Shown: in pieces, positions 16,674-25,244 of the stretch
Position numbering within the stretch: the first letter of the stretch is position 1
Layout of the letters: each line of letters begins with the position of its first letter
NCBI GenBank assembly: GCA_002862305.1
Contig: PKCS01000018.1
Span: forward strand, 1 to 33,172
Origin: Phycisphaerae bacterium
GTDB taxonomy: Bacteria > Planctomycetota > Phycisphaerae > Phycisphaerales > SM1A02
Length of the DNA: 33,172 nt
Direction of reading: 5' to 3'
Notes under the pieces: generated by a model
The model's input: the letters and a program-made list of their open reading frames with translations, nothing else
Told to the model about the DNA's origin: nothing
Databases searched by the model: none
Made by a program: the position numbers and the translations under genes

Positions 16674-18148
16674 TCCGCGGGGTTCCTTTCGCTCGGGGAG
16701 GGGACGGTGGACCCGGGGTCCACCTCGGGGGGTAGTGGCGGCGAGGGCTCGCCGGGGGCGAGGCGGATCGACTCGATCCCGGCCTGGGGGGCGGCCGGCC
16801 CGGGCAGGGTCGCGACCACGAGGTTGTGTTCCGACGGCTGGACCCGGACGGTGCCCAGCAACCGATCGTCTGAGGTTCGTACCGAGATCGTACCGGATGG
16901 TGGCGTGGAGGTCCGGGCGGCGTAGATGAACTTGGGCAGAGTTCGCCAGGTTCTGAGGTCCGCGGCGGTGGTGACCGCCTGGTAGATGATCCCCGCGAGG
17001 TTGACCAGTCCACCCGAGTCGCCGGCGGCCTGGGACGCGGCCCAGGTCCCGACCGTCTTGATCGCGGCGCTGAGCACCTCCTGCATGACGATCACCGGGA
17101 GGCGCCGGGAGTAGTCCGCGGCGATCATCGCATCGACGTCGGCGAGCAGCACCCCCTCCACCACCTGGTCCCCGACCACGAGGCGGAGTCCCGCGGGGGC
17201 GTCGGGGACCGGCTCCAGCACCGGGAACGCCGCGGCGACGTAGTTCACGTCCCCCACCGGGATGGGGATGTCCAACCGGAACTCCTCCAGGCGGGGCGCC
17301 AACCCGCTCATGAAGACCACCCAGGTGCTGGGGGTGAACCGGTTGAGTTCCAGGGACTCGAGGTCGGGGTCCACCAGCGGACTCGCGTCGGGGTTCATCG
17401 CGACCACCTCGCGGAGGTCGAACCGGGCGTTGCCCAGGTCGCCGACGTCGCTGGCGTTGGCGATCAGGAAGATCCCCCGCAGCCAGCTGGTGAACGGGTT
17501 GCGCCAGTCCGCGTAGGCCTCGAGGTCCCCCAGTCCGGAATAGGCGTCACGCAGGGCCGCGGGGACCTCCAGGCTCTCCTCGGGGACCCCCTCGTCCTCC
17601 GCCTTCTCCGAGAGTGCGCGTTCGGAGCGCTCGATCTCCTCCTGCGCCTTCTCGACCGCGTCCTGCTGCCAGGCGCGGGCCCGGTTGAGCTCGATGCGCG
17701 CTTGGTCGGGCTGGCCGAGCCGCAGCCGGTTGATCGCCTGGAGGGTGTTGAGCATGATCCGGTCGGTGACCGTGCCCCGGTATTCGGAGACGGTCTGGTT
17801 GACCAGGGTGGTGGTGATCGCCTCGGTGACCCTCGCCTCGGGTTCGGTGTCGAGGTACGGGAGGACCGCCTCGAAGGCGGTGTCGTAGTAGCGCGTGCTG
17901 TCCTCGATGCGCCCCGCGATCTGGGCGGTGCGTCCCGCCTCCAGCAGGTAGATCACCCGGCTGACCGAATCGGTGCCCGCGGCCGCGAGTGCCTTCGCGG
18001 CGGTGTCCGCCGCCTCCGGATACTCGCCGGCCAGCTCCTGGCTGGCCACCAGCGCCGAGGAGGACCGGTAGTCGCTCTGGCAGCCGCCGAGCCCGGCGAG
18101 GGCCACGGCGACCGCGACCACGGTGCGGGAGAGTCCAGTCGGCCCCAT
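16670..18148 (-). CDS. COG3014-like lipoprotein with TPR-like N-terminal half
   Basis: A 492-residue protein of unknown function. It starts with a lipoprotein signal ending in LGGC (about 20-23). Residues 35-200 contain helical pairs that look like TPR repeats (EYPEAADTAAKAL, AGRIEDSTRYYDTAFEA, LRLGQPDQARIELNRARAW), then a charged coiled stretch EKAQEEIERSERALSEKAE. The C-terminal half includes LPVIVMQEVLSAAIKT and LRTWRTLPKFIYAART, which I recognise as the COG3014 pattern, a family often encoded with YcfL- and LpoB-like lipoproteins. The final 40 residues are Pro/Ser-rich. It lies 7 bp after the CsgG-like gene, with GGGGAG about 10 nt before ATG 18148. It is likely a periplasmic scaffold of the same complex, by inference from the operon. 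Confidence 0.75.
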   Translation of the reverse strand: MGPTGLSRTVVAVAVALAGLGGCQSDYRSSSALVASQELAGEYPEAADTAAKALAAAGTDSVSRVIYLLEAGRTAQIAGRIEDSTRYYDTAFEAVLPYLDTEPEARVTEAITTTLVNQTVSEYRGTVTDRIMLNTLQAINRLRLGQPDQARIELNRARAWQQDAVEKAQEEIERSERALSEKAEDEGVPEESLEVPAALRDAYSGLGDLEAYADWRNPFTSWLRGIFLIANASDVGDLGNARFDLREVVAMNPDASPLVDPDLESLELNRFTPSTWVVFMSGLAPRLEEFRLDIPIPVGDVNYVAAAFPVLEPVPDAPAGLRLVVGDQVVEGVLLADVDAMIAADYSRRLPVIVMQEVLSAAIKTVGTWAASQAAGDSGGLVNLAGIIYQAVTTAADLRTWRTLPKFIYAARTSTPPSGTISVRTSDDRLLGTVRVQPSEHNLVVATLPGPAAPQAGIESIRLAPGEPSPPLPPEVDPGSTVPSPSERNPAE

Positions 18149-18155
18149 CAGCGGA

Positions 18156-20303
18156 TCACTCCCCGAGCAGCTGGGCCCAGATGCTTCGACCGCCCACGTT
18201 CAGGTTCCGCACCTGGGAGGTGTCGATGCGTACGTTGCTGTTGCGCAGGAACTCCGCGAAGGCCCGGACCGCGGTCAGCTGGGACTCGCGAAGCACCTCC
18301 CCGTCCTTGAGCGCCTCGAGGACCTCGATGTTCTGGACCCATTGGCGTCGACCCGACTCCGAGAGGTTCATCGCGAACCGGAGCTGCTGCCCGTCGAGGC
18401 CCGGGCGGACGTTGACCACCTGCTGGAGGGGCGTGAAGAGCGGGTGCTCGATGGTCAGGCGATGCAGTCCGGAGCTGATGCCCAGGTTCCCGGGAGCGGT
18501 GCCCGCGAGCACGCCGTCGACCAGCACCCGGGCACCGACCAGCGAGATCGGCAGGCGGGCGGAGGCGACGGTGAACCGACCGTCGGGGTCCGCGACGATG
18601 TCGGGGACCTCGAGTCCGCTGGCGACCAGGGCGATCGAGACCTCGACGTCGCCCGCGTCGACCACGGTCGGGGCGGGCAGTGCGCGAATCGCGTCGCCGG
18701 AACGGCGACAGACGTTGCGGGAGGCCTCCTGCAGCAGGTCGTCGATCGGATCCACGTCCTGGGTGAGTTCCGAGGTCCGCCGGATCGACTCGGAGGCGTC
18801 GGCCGAACCGCCGTAGATCGAACCGCCGGTCGCGCCGTCCACCACCCGCAGGGTGACCCCGAGGGTGTAGGTACGGACGTTCGACCGGACGCCCAGCGAC
18901 GGGTCGTCGAAGGCCCGGTCGTCGATGGTGTAGTTGGTGATCGAGGCGACGAGGATCGTGTCGGCCCCCAGCAGCTCCGCGAGCCGGACCGCGGACGCCT
19001 GCTCGGAGAGGGCCTGCTCCACGACCTGGGACTGGGACTCGGGTGATCCGGTGTTGGGCCCGTCACCGGCGAACCGGGCGACCCCGTTGATCAGGTCCGC
19101 GCGGGACACCACCGAGACGCCCTGCCCGCTCAGGCAGGCGGTGATCTCCTCCTCCAGGCGGGCGGTGCTCGACGCGGGGAGGTCCGAGGCCAGCAGGCGG
19201 GTGAAGATCGCGAAGGTGCGCGCGGAGCGGCCGGGCGCCTGGGTCGGAGCCGGGGAAGCGGTCTTCGCCCCCCCCGACTCCCCGGACGCGGCCCCTCCGG
19301 GACCCCCCGAGGATGCGGGGGCGGTGGTGGCGGCGCCGGATCGGTCGGACCCCCCGGCGGTCCCGGCGGGGTCGATGCCGGCGGGCAGTCCCTGCGGGCG
19401 GAAGCGCATCAGGGACCCCTTCTGGATCCCGTTGTCCACGATCGCCTGGGCCTTGGAGAAGCGTTCCCCGGCCTCGGTCACGCGCGCCCAGCCCACGGGG
19501 ACCTCCTCGCTGCCGAGTTCCGCCCCGGTGTCCGGGTCGACCAGGGCGGGACCGGCGTGCATGACCTCCCAGATCTGCCCCGCCTCGACGCCGGAGGCCG
19601 CGGTCCGGTTGAAGCTGACCTGCCCGAAGCTGTAGGCGAGCACCTTGGCGGGGAACACCGCGCTGGTGATCGCCTCCGCGGACTCCGAGGCGAGGCTGGC
19701 GGCGACGGTGGCGAGGACCGCCTGGGTCGTGTTCCCGGTGCGCTCGACCCCGGGGATGACTTCCTCGAGTTCGCTGCGGTCGATCCGCAGCGGGGCCGAG
19801 CTGAGCAGGCGGCCGCTGGTGGTGTCGTAGACCCGCACCACCCCGGAGAGCTGGATCATCCGACGTTCCGCCTCGGTGGCCCCCAGCTGCTTCTGGAGCA
19901 CGGTACGGTCGGTGATGTCCTGGAAACCGTCGACGGTGAGGATCGTGACGTACTTGGCGCCCGCGAGCTGGAAGCCCCGCGCGGACGCGGGATCGAGCCG
20001 GTCCACCAGTCCGCTGGCCGCGAGGTCCTGTTCACCGAGGATGGTGCTCAAATCGCCGCGCGCCACGATGTCGAACTTCTGCGTGCGCTGGAGCTGGGCC
20101 TCCATCTGCCCCTCCGCGCCCTGCACGATCTGCTCGAGGGCGTTGAGGGTCCCGGCGGCCTCCGCGGCGGCCTGCACCGCGGGCGTGGCCTCGAACCCGC
20201 GGATCGCCATCGTCGCCTTCTGGGCCAGCGCCGGGGCGGCGAGGAACAGGGCCAGGAGGGCGCCGAGGCCGGGCGCACGAAGGGAAGGGCGGTTGATTTG
20301 CAT
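18156..20303 (-). CDS. Secreted two-domain CsgG/LpoB-like protein with PEGA-like domain
   Basis: A 715-residue exported protein. Residues 1-27 are a signal peptide with an ALA cleavage site and no lipobox Cys. Residues about 28-225 resemble a CsgG/FlgT-type domain (TMAIRGFEATP, FDIVARGDLSTILGEQDLAASGLVD, GAKYVTILTVDGF, GVVRVYDTTSGRLL). A Gly/Ser/Ala/Pro linker covers about 309-356. A second CsgG-like domain follows (FAIFTRLLASDL, VSVVSRADLINGV, LLGADTILVASITNY, VTLRVVDGATGGSIYGG). Residues about 555-645 look like a PEGA domain (ARVLVDGVLAGTAPG, SGLHRLTIEH). ATG 20303 has GGAGCGAG upstream; the same frame is open far into ffh, but that part is antisense. It is the first gene of the COG3014-YcfL-LpoB operon. 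The function is unknown; it is probably an envelope scaffold. Confidence 0.8.
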   Translation of the reverse strand: MQINRPSLRAPGLGALLALFLAAPALAQKATMAIRGFEATPAVQAAAEAAGTLNALEQIVQGAEGQMEAQLQRTQKFDIVARGDLSTILGEQDLAASGLVDRLDPASARGFQLAGAKYVTILTVDGFQDITDRTVLQKQLGATEAERRMIQLSGVVRVYDTTSGRLLSSAPLRIDRSELEEVIPGVERTGNTTQAVLATVAASLASESAEAITSAVFPAKVLAYSFGQVSFNRTAASGVEAGQIWEVMHAGPALVDPDTGAELGSEEVPVGWARVTEAGERFSKAQAIVDNGIQKGSLMRFRPQGLPAGIDPAGTAGGSDRSGAATTAPASSGGPGGAASGESGGAKTASPAPTQAPGRSARTFAIFTRLLASDLPASSTARLEEEITACLSGQGVSVVSRADLINGVARFAGDGPNTGSPESQSQVVEQALSEQASAVRLAELLGADTILVASITNYTIDDRAFDDPSLGVRSNVRTYTLGVTLRVVDGATGGSIYGGSADASESIRRTSELTQDVDPIDDLLQEASRNVCRRSGDAIRALPAPTVVDAGDVEVSIALVASGLEVPDIVADPDGRFTVASARLPISLVGARVLVDGVLAGTAPGNLGISSGLHRLTIEHPLFTPLQQVVNVRPGLDGQQLRFAMNLSESGRRQWVQNIEVLEALKDGEVLRESQLTAVRAFAEFLRNSNVRIDTSQVRNLNVGGRSIWAQLLGE

Positions 20304-20336
20304 GGGTCTCGCTCCAGTTTTTCCGTGAAGAGTGGG

Positions 20337-20342
20337 TAGAAT
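20337..20342 (+). promoter_or_regulatory. Putative -10 box (TAGAAT) of ffh
   Basis: TAGAAT matches TATAAT at 5 of 6 positions and lies 58 nt before the ffh ATG, in the 97-bp divergent gap with the CsgG-like gene. No convincing -35 is seen. AGGGA about 10 nt before ATG 20401 serves as Shine-Dalgarno. Confidence 0.4.
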
Positions 20343-20400
20343 CGAGCGGTCGTGCGCGGGGGCTTCACCCGCCAGCCAGCAGCCACAGGGATCCGAACAG

Positions 20401-21888
20401 ATGTTCGAAACGCTCACTGAACGCTTCAACCATACCTTCAAGCAGCTCGCAGGTCGCGGTCGGATCTCGGAAGAGAACGTCCGGGAGGCGATGAAGGAGG
20501 TCCGTCGCAGCCTCCTGGAGGCGGACGTCAACCTCGAGGTGGTCGGGGAATTCTGCGACGAGGTCACCCGGGAGGCCCTGGGCTCGGAAGTCCTCAAGAG
20601 CCTGCAGCCCGAGGAACAGATGGTCGGCATCGTCCACCAGAAGCTCGTGGAGCTGATGGGGCCGGTCGACAGCCACCTGATGATGGTCGATCCCGGCCCC
20701 ACGGTGGTGATGCTCTGCGGCCTCCAGGGCACCGGCAAGACCACGACTTGCGGCAAGCTCGCCGCGTTCCTGAAGAAGCGGGGCCGGCGGGTCCTGGTCG
20801 CGGGGGCGGACCTCCAGCGACCGGCGGCGGTGGAACAGCTCCGGCAGGTGGTCGAGGACTCGGTGGCGTCCGCGCCCGGTGACGGGCACGTGGCCTTCCA
20901 CGGCGAGCCGGAGAAGTGCGCGGAGTACGGCCAGGCGACCGGGGTGGCGGTGGGCGTCTGCCAGCGCGCGCTCGCCCGGGCGCGGAGCGAACGCTTCGAC
21001 GTGCTGATCCTCGACACCGCGGGACGACTGCACGTCGACGAGGACCTGATGAACGAGCTCGGCGCGATCGACCGCGTGGTGCAGCCGCACCAGCGGTTCC
21101 TGGTGGTCGACGCGATGACCGGCCAGGACGCGGTGTCCTCCGCCCGCGAGTTCAACCAACGACTCGCGGTGGACGGGATCATCCTGTCCAAGTTCGACTC
21201 CGACACCCGGGGCGGGGCCGCACTGAGCGTGAAGAAGGTGACCGGGGCGCCGATCAAGTTCGTGGGGACCGGGGAGCGGATCACCGCACTCGAGGAGTTC
21301 CACCCCGAGCGCATGGCGGGCCGCATCCTGGGCATGGGCGACGTGGTGAGCCTGGTCGAGAAGGCCCACGAGGAGGTCGAGGAGGCGGAGGCGGAGCGGC
21401 TTGCGGACAAGATGGCCAAGGGCCAGCTCACCCTCAACGACTTCACCAAGCAACTGCGCATGATGCGCCGGATGGGCCCCCTCAAGCAGCTGATGGGGAT
21501 GCTCCCCGGGGTCGGTGGCGCGCTGAAGGACCTCGACGTCAACGACAAGCAGCTGGATCGGCTCGAGGGGATCGTCAACTCGATGACCCGCCGGGAACGG
21601 GAGGACACCGGGGTCCTGAACAAGAGCCGCACCAAGCGGGTCGCCCAGGGGGCCGGGGTCCCCACCACCGAGGTCAACCGACTGGTGAAGCAGTTCGGCG
21701 CCATGCAGAAGATGACCAAGCAGATGGCCGGGCTCGGGGCGATGGGCAAGATGAAGGCCATGAAGCAGATGCAGGCGGCCGGGGCGGGCGCGATGGGCCC
21801 GGGGGGCGGGCTGCCCGGCATGGGCGGGCGCGGTTCGACCAGGACCAAGAGCGTGAAATCGGGGTTCAAGCGCCGGAAGCGACGCTGA
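20401..21888 (+). CDS. ffh: Signal recognition particle GTPase Ffh (SRP54)
   Basis: Ffh binds signal sequences of emerging membrane proteins and, with SRP RNA and FtsY, brings ribosomes to SecYEG. The 495-residue product has an N domain (1-95), then the G domain with P-loop GLQGTGKTTTCGKLA (107-121), AGADLQRPAAVEQL, LILDTAGRLHVDEDLM (202-217), LSKFDSDTRGGAALS (262-276) and GAPIKFVGTGE. The M domain follows and is very rich in Met and Gly at the end (QMAGLGAMGKMKAM). Two common G-domain residues differ: GTGKT rather than GSGKT, and DSD rather than DGD. Both are conservative. ATG 20401 gives the normal N domain; the frame opens to 20332. It is convergent with the permease gene, 18 bp away. Confidence 0.97.
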   Translation: MFETLTERFNHTFKQLAGRGRISEENVREAMKEVRRSLLEADVNLEVVGEFCDEVTREALGSEVLKSLQPEEQMVGIVHQKLVELMGPVDSHLMMVDPGPTVVMLCGLQGTGKTTTCGKLAAFLKKRGRRVLVAGADLQRPAAVEQLRQVVEDSVASAPGDGHVAFHGEPEKCAEYGQATGVAVGVCQRALARARSERFDVLILDTAGRLHVDEDLMNELGAIDRVVQPHQRFLVVDAMTGQDAVSSAREFNQRLAVDGIILSKFDSDTRGGAALSVKKVTGAPIKFVGTGERITALEEFHPERMAGRILGMGDVVSLVEKAHEEVEEAEAERLADKMAKGQLTLNDFTKQLRMMRRMGPLKQLMGMLPGVGGALKDLDVNDKQLDRLEGIVNSMTRREREDTGVLNKSRTKRVAQGAGVPTTEVNRLVKQFGAMQKMTKQMAGLGAMGKMKAMKQMQAAGAGAMGPGGGLPGMGGRGSTRTKSVKSGFKRRKRR

Positions 21889-21906
21889 CCCGCCCCCGCG
21901 AGCCGG

Positions 21907-23310
21907 TCACTCGTCGATCGGCAGCGGGTCGTCGACCCGCCCGTCGATCCAGTCGCGGATGCGCGGCATGAACACCTCCTGGATCAGGATCTTGATGCAG
22001 GCCGCGACCGGGATCGCGATCAGCATGCCGTAGAGCCCGGCCAGGGTGCCGCCGGCGAGGATGGCGACCACGATCGAGACCGGGTCGAGGTTGGTGGCCT
22101 TGCCGGCGATCAGCGGGGTGAGGCAGTAGTCGTCGGCGAACTGGCAGATCATGTAGACCAGCCCGGGCCAGAGGATGATCCCCCACCAGGCCATCTGCTG
22201 CTCGGCCGGCAGCGAGAACTGGTCCGCCGCCATCAATCCGATCGAGAGGGGCAGGCCGACCCCCCCGAGGTAGGGGATGAGGGAGAAGGTGCCGATGATG
22301 ATGCCGAGCGGGATCGCGTACGGCACCCCCACGATCGTCCAGCCGACGGAGTACATCACCGCGAGGATGACCGCGATCACGATGCGGCCGCGCACGAACC
22401 CGCTGACCGCCTTGTCCATCTCGGCGACCAGGCGCAGGGTGTGCTCGCGGTGGTCCTTCAGGATCATGCCGCTGCCGAAGGAGGTGATCTTCGGCCAGAT
22501 GATCGTGAAGTAGAAGAAGTAGAACGGGATCAGGAACACCAGGATGCCGAGCTGGAGCACCCCCAGCGCGAAGGTGACCACCCGCCGGGCCCCGGACCCG
22601 AGCACCCCGAACCAGTCCAGCTTGCCGCCGGTGCCGGCGGACCCGCCCGAGGCGTCCGCGGAGAGCCGTTCTTCGATCTGCCGGTCCACCAGCGCCCGGA
22701 TGCGCGCCTCGTCCAGCGTGTCGGCCTGCTTCGGAGCGGTCCCGCCGCGTGGGGTCGCCTCGGCCCGGGCATCCGCGCCGGCGGGCGCCCTGGAAGCCGG
22801 GGGCGTGGAGCCCTCGGCGGACGGGGCGGGGGGCTCGGAGCCGGCGGCGACCGCACCGGCGGACACCCCGATCCACTGCTGGGCCCGGTCCACGAACTGC
22901 TCGATCTGGGGCTGGATCGAGTCCGGGGCGTAGTCGATCACGTGGTCGATCGCGCCGTCGTACTTGCCCTTGCGGACCGCGTCGAGGAAGGACATCGTCT
23001 GGCTCACCGCAAGGGGGACCGTCAGCACTCCCACCAGGAGCACCGTCACCCCCCCCACCGCGAGGATCGTCGCGGCGGAGAGCGAGCGGGGGAAGCGCAG
23101 CCTGCGCTCCAGCAGGGAGACCACCGGGGCGAACAGGTAGGCGAGGAGGACCGCGACCAGCAGGGGCACGGTGATCGCCCGCATCTCGTAGCCGAGCCAG
23201 ATGAACAGCAGCACCAGGAAGATCCACGCGAAGTCCCGGATGGGCTGGATCTGCCACAGGTGGCGGTCGGCGGCTCGAGGGGTGTCAGAGACCTGCTTCT
23301 GGGACTTCAT
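21907..23310 (-). CDS. AI-2E family transporter (PerM/TqsA-like membrane protein)
   Basis: A 467-residue polytopic membrane protein of PF01594. Visible features are two N-terminal membrane segments (FAWIFLVLLFIWLGYEM; AITVPLLVAVLLAYLFAPVV), YFFYFTIIWPKI, the family region GVPYAIPLGIIIGTFSLIPY with PYLGGVGLPLSIG, and a C-terminal LIAGKATNLDPVSIVVAILAGG. Family members export autoinducer-2 or act as ion antiporters; which applies here cannot be told. Length exceeds the usual 350 because of a soluble Ala/Pro/Gly-rich insert at about residues 150-230. ATG 23310 is the first Met. No strong Shine-Dalgarno is seen. The gene lies 29 bp downstream of the Minf_1886-type gene, so the two may be one operon. 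Confidence 0.88.
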   Translation of the reverse strand: MKSQKQVSDTPRAADRHLWQIQPIRDFAWIFLVLLFIWLGYEMRAITVPLLVAVLLAYLFAPVVSLLERRLRFPRSLSAATILAVGGVTVLLVGVLTVPLAVSQTMSFLDAVRKGKYDGAIDHVIDYAPDSIQPQIEQFVDRAQQWIGVSAGAVAAGSEPPAPSAEGSTPPASRAPAGADARAEATPRGGTAPKQADTLDEARIRALVDRQIEERLSADASGGSAGTGGKLDWFGVLGSGARRVVTFALGVLQLGILVFLIPFYFFYFTIIWPKITSFGSGMILKDHREHTLRLVAEMDKAVSGFVRGRIVIAVILAVMYSVGWTIVGVPYAIPLGIIIGTFSLIPYLGGVGLPLSIGLMAADQFSLPAEQQMAWWGIILWPGLVYMICQFADDYCLTPLIAGKATNLDPVSIVVAILAGGTLAGLYGMLIAIPVAACIKILIQEVFMPRIRDWIDGRVDDPLPIDE

Positions 23311-23339
23311 GCGTTCTCAACATTCGCGGAGGCGAGAAC

Positions 23340-23756
23340 TCAACCGTCCTGGAACTTGACCTGGCGACCATCCGCGCACTCGTCATCCCCGAATGCCTCG
23401 AGCAGGTCGTAGACCCCGCGGAAGTCGGCGAGCGAGTCGTCGTCGGTCTTGGAAAGCGTGCCTTCGTTGACCAGAACGAACACGATTCGTCCGAAGTCCT
23501 CGGTGCGGTGGATCTGCCAGTGCCGCAGCACGGCGGGGGCCATGATCCCCCATCGCTCGATGGCGAAGTCGCGAAGCCCCATGCAGAGTTCCTGGCCCTT
23601 CATGTGCCGGGGCTGGTTGGGGTGGTGCTGCCCCGCCTCCTCCAGCCGGCACTCGGTGTAGCCGAGTCCCTCGCGCACGAAGTCGTAGGCCTCCTCCGGA
23701 TAGGGCAGGCTGGTTCGGGCGAGTTCGGACTCGAAGTCGTGCTGGGTGGTGTCCAT
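23340..23756 (-). CDS. Minf_1886-type protein (Planctomycetes/Verrucomicrobia-restricted family)
   Basis: A 138-residue soluble protein of unknown function. The core YPEEAYDFVREGLGYTE, GQELCMGLRDFAIERWG, APAVLRHWQIHRTEDFGRIV and FRGVYDLLEAFG matches, from memory, the Minf_1886 or 'Verruc_Plancto-restricted' family (TIGR04138). No signal peptide or membrane segment is visible. GGAG lies 4 nt before ATG 23756. A TAGAAT box lies about 32 nt upstream. Its restricted distribution supports the taxonomic guess. It stands upstream of the permease gene with a 29-bp gap. Confidence 0.85.
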   Translation of the reverse strand: MDTTQHDFESELARTSLPYPEEAYDFVREGLGYTECRLEEAGQHHPNQPRHMKGQELCMGLRDFAIERWGIMAPAVLRHWQIHRTEDFGRIVFVLVNEGTLSKTDDDSLADFRGVYDLLEAFGDDECADGRQVKFQDG

Positions 23757-23788
23757 GGGGCTCCGCCTGGGTGGATGGTGATGTCCTG

Positions 23789-23819
23789 ATTCTACGCAGA
23801 CATCCGACCCACGTGCCAA
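23789..23819 (-). promoter_or_regulatory. Putative promoter of the Minf_1886-type gene
   Basis: The minus strand reads TTGGCA, a 19-nt spacer, then TAGAAT (5 of 6 to consensus). The spacer is longer than the ideal 17. The box is followed by about 32 nt and then the GGAG-led ATG at 23756. It is the clearest sigma-70-like promoter noticed here, but untested. Confidence 0.45.
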
Positions 23820-23869
23820 CCCTTTCATCGGCAGAACCGGCCAGATTCCACCACCGGCCGGGGAATCGC

Positions 23870-25132
23870 TCAGGCGCCGGGCCCGAGCAGGGTCAGGACG
23901 TCGTGGCCTGGACGGATCCTGACCGGATTGGAGGACTCCAGTGGCAGGGCGATCAGGCCGGTCGTGACCCCCGGTTCGATCAGCACCTGCTCGAGCGGGA
24001 CGCCGAGGGCCGCGGCGCCGTGCACCGTCGCCATCGGAAGCCACTGCTCGAGGGTGGCGCCGTCCTCCTGGAGGAGCAGGACCTCGTCCGCGATCGACAG
24101 TCGGTTCGCCGCCGGCCCGGATGCCGGCAGGCAGGGCCGGCCGTCGGTCCCCAGGGCGACCGGGACCCCCGCCCGGAGCATCGCCGCCCAGGGGTGAGCG
24201 GTGGCGCCGTCCTGCGGGTGACCGAAGTATCGGTAGGCTCGCGGGCAGTAGACCACGGTGGCGCCGTGCTCCGCGAGCGCCTCGAGGTGCCGGGGTTCGC
24301 AGTAGTTCGCGTGGGCGACCACCGTCCGGGGCGAGGGCTCCAGCCGAGGCAGGTACGCCTCGAGGGGATGCGCGCCGGGTGGAGGCACCTCCTCGGGGGC
24401 GTACCCCATCGCGGCCAGCCGGGTCCCGAACGGTCCCCCGCCGTCGCGGCACCACGCCAGTTCCTCCTGGGATTCCGCGAGGTGGGTGGAGACCGGCAGC
24501 CCGGAGGCCTGCGCGGCGGTGTAGACCCCGACCGCGGTCGAATACGGCGCGTGGGGCGAGCAGCCGGGGACCAGCCCGTGCCTCGATGGAGCGAGTTCGC
24601 CGATCGCGTCCACCAGCGCCCGGGCCGCATCGATCCGGGAGCCGTGCCCGAGGACCTCGACGAACCCGACCCCCCCCAGGACGCTGGCGGCCAGCGCCCG
24701 GTAGGCGCGAATCGAGCCGCACACGTCCCCCACGAACGGGCATCCGCCGCGAAGGGAGGCGGCCACCCCCTGCTCGACGGCGGCCTCCACCGCCCCCGGG
24801 GCCTGCTGCGCGCGCCGGTGCCTGATGATCGCCCCGATCCAGCCGTCGAAGTCCCCCGCCTCCGGGAGGGGCGGGAGGTCGGAGAGGTCCAGGTGGACGT
24901 GGGCGTTGACCATGGGCGGGGCGACCAGGTGTCCTGGGTGGGAATCGACCACCACGTCCGGCCCGGGGGTGCCCACCACCTCCGGCGCCCCGGAGGCCAG
25001 GACCCGCCCGTCCTCGACCAGCACCACCCCGGGTGCGTGCACCGACCGGGCGTCCGCGACCACCGAGGCTTGAATCATCCGGCGGGAATTCGAATTCACG
25101 GTCTCACCCTGTGCATCATGACGGTTGGGCAC
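23870..25132 (-). CDS. Amidohydrolase family deaminase, possibly aminodeoxyfutalosine deaminase (MqnX-like)
   Basis: A 420-residue cytosolic metal-dependent hydrolase. The metal ligands are VNAHVHLDLSDL (His78, His80), STHLAESQEE (His217, Glu220), AHANYCEPRHLEAL (His274) and LGTDGRP (Asp330), with CSPHAPYST in between. The WIGAIIRHRRAQQ segment after the HxH and the YCPRAYRYFGH motif resemble the SsnA/MqnX deaminases, which act in futalosine-route menaquinone synthesis. The substrate is a guess, since no other mqn gene is near. The first possible start is GTG 25132, with GAGGGG 6 nt upstream; GTG 25099 and ATG 25078 are alternatives. It is divergent from the OmpA lipoprotein gene with 112 bp between starts. 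Confidence 0.75.
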   Translation of the reverse strand: MPNRHDAQGETVNSNSRRMIQASVVADARSVHAPGVVLVEDGRVLASGAPEVVGTPGPDVVVDSHPGHLVAPPMVNAHVHLDLSDLPPLPEAGDFDGWIGAIIRHRRAQQAPGAVEAAVEQGVAASLRGGCPFVGDVCGSIRAYRALAASVLGGVGFVEVLGHGSRIDAARALVDAIGELAPSRHGLVPGCSPHAPYSTAVGVYTAAQASGLPVSTHLAESQEELAWCRDGGGPFGTRLAAMGYAPEEVPPPGAHPLEAYLPRLEPSPRTVVAHANYCEPRHLEALAEHGATVVYCPRAYRYFGHPQDGATAHPWAAMLRAGVPVALGTDGRPCLPASGPAANRLSIADEVLLLQEDGATLEQWLPMATVHGAAALGVPLEQVLIEPGVTTGLIALPLESSNPVRIRPGHDVLTLLGPGA

Positions 25133-25244
25133 ATGAAACCCCTCTCAGGACATACACTTTACGCCAGATCGAGCCCACGCGGATGCCTGAACGGTGAAGG
25201 CACGCGGGCTCCACGGAATCTCACCCTCCAGCAGGAGCTCACGG

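Noticed and set aside
18156-21869. CsgG-like protein extended to 1237 residues
   Set aside because: The extra N-terminal part is antisense to ffh and is Ser/Arg-rich noise; ATG 20303 starts a signal peptide with a Shine-Dalgarno.
23311-23339. GTTCTC/GAGAAC inverted repeat near the permease start as operator
   Set aside because: Six-base arms 15 nt apart with no further symmetry are too weak to call.
23800-23825. Sigma-54 promoter (TGGCACG upstream of the Minf_1886-type gene)
   Set aside because: The -24-like TGGCACG is present, but the required TTGC at -12 is not (TCGG instead).
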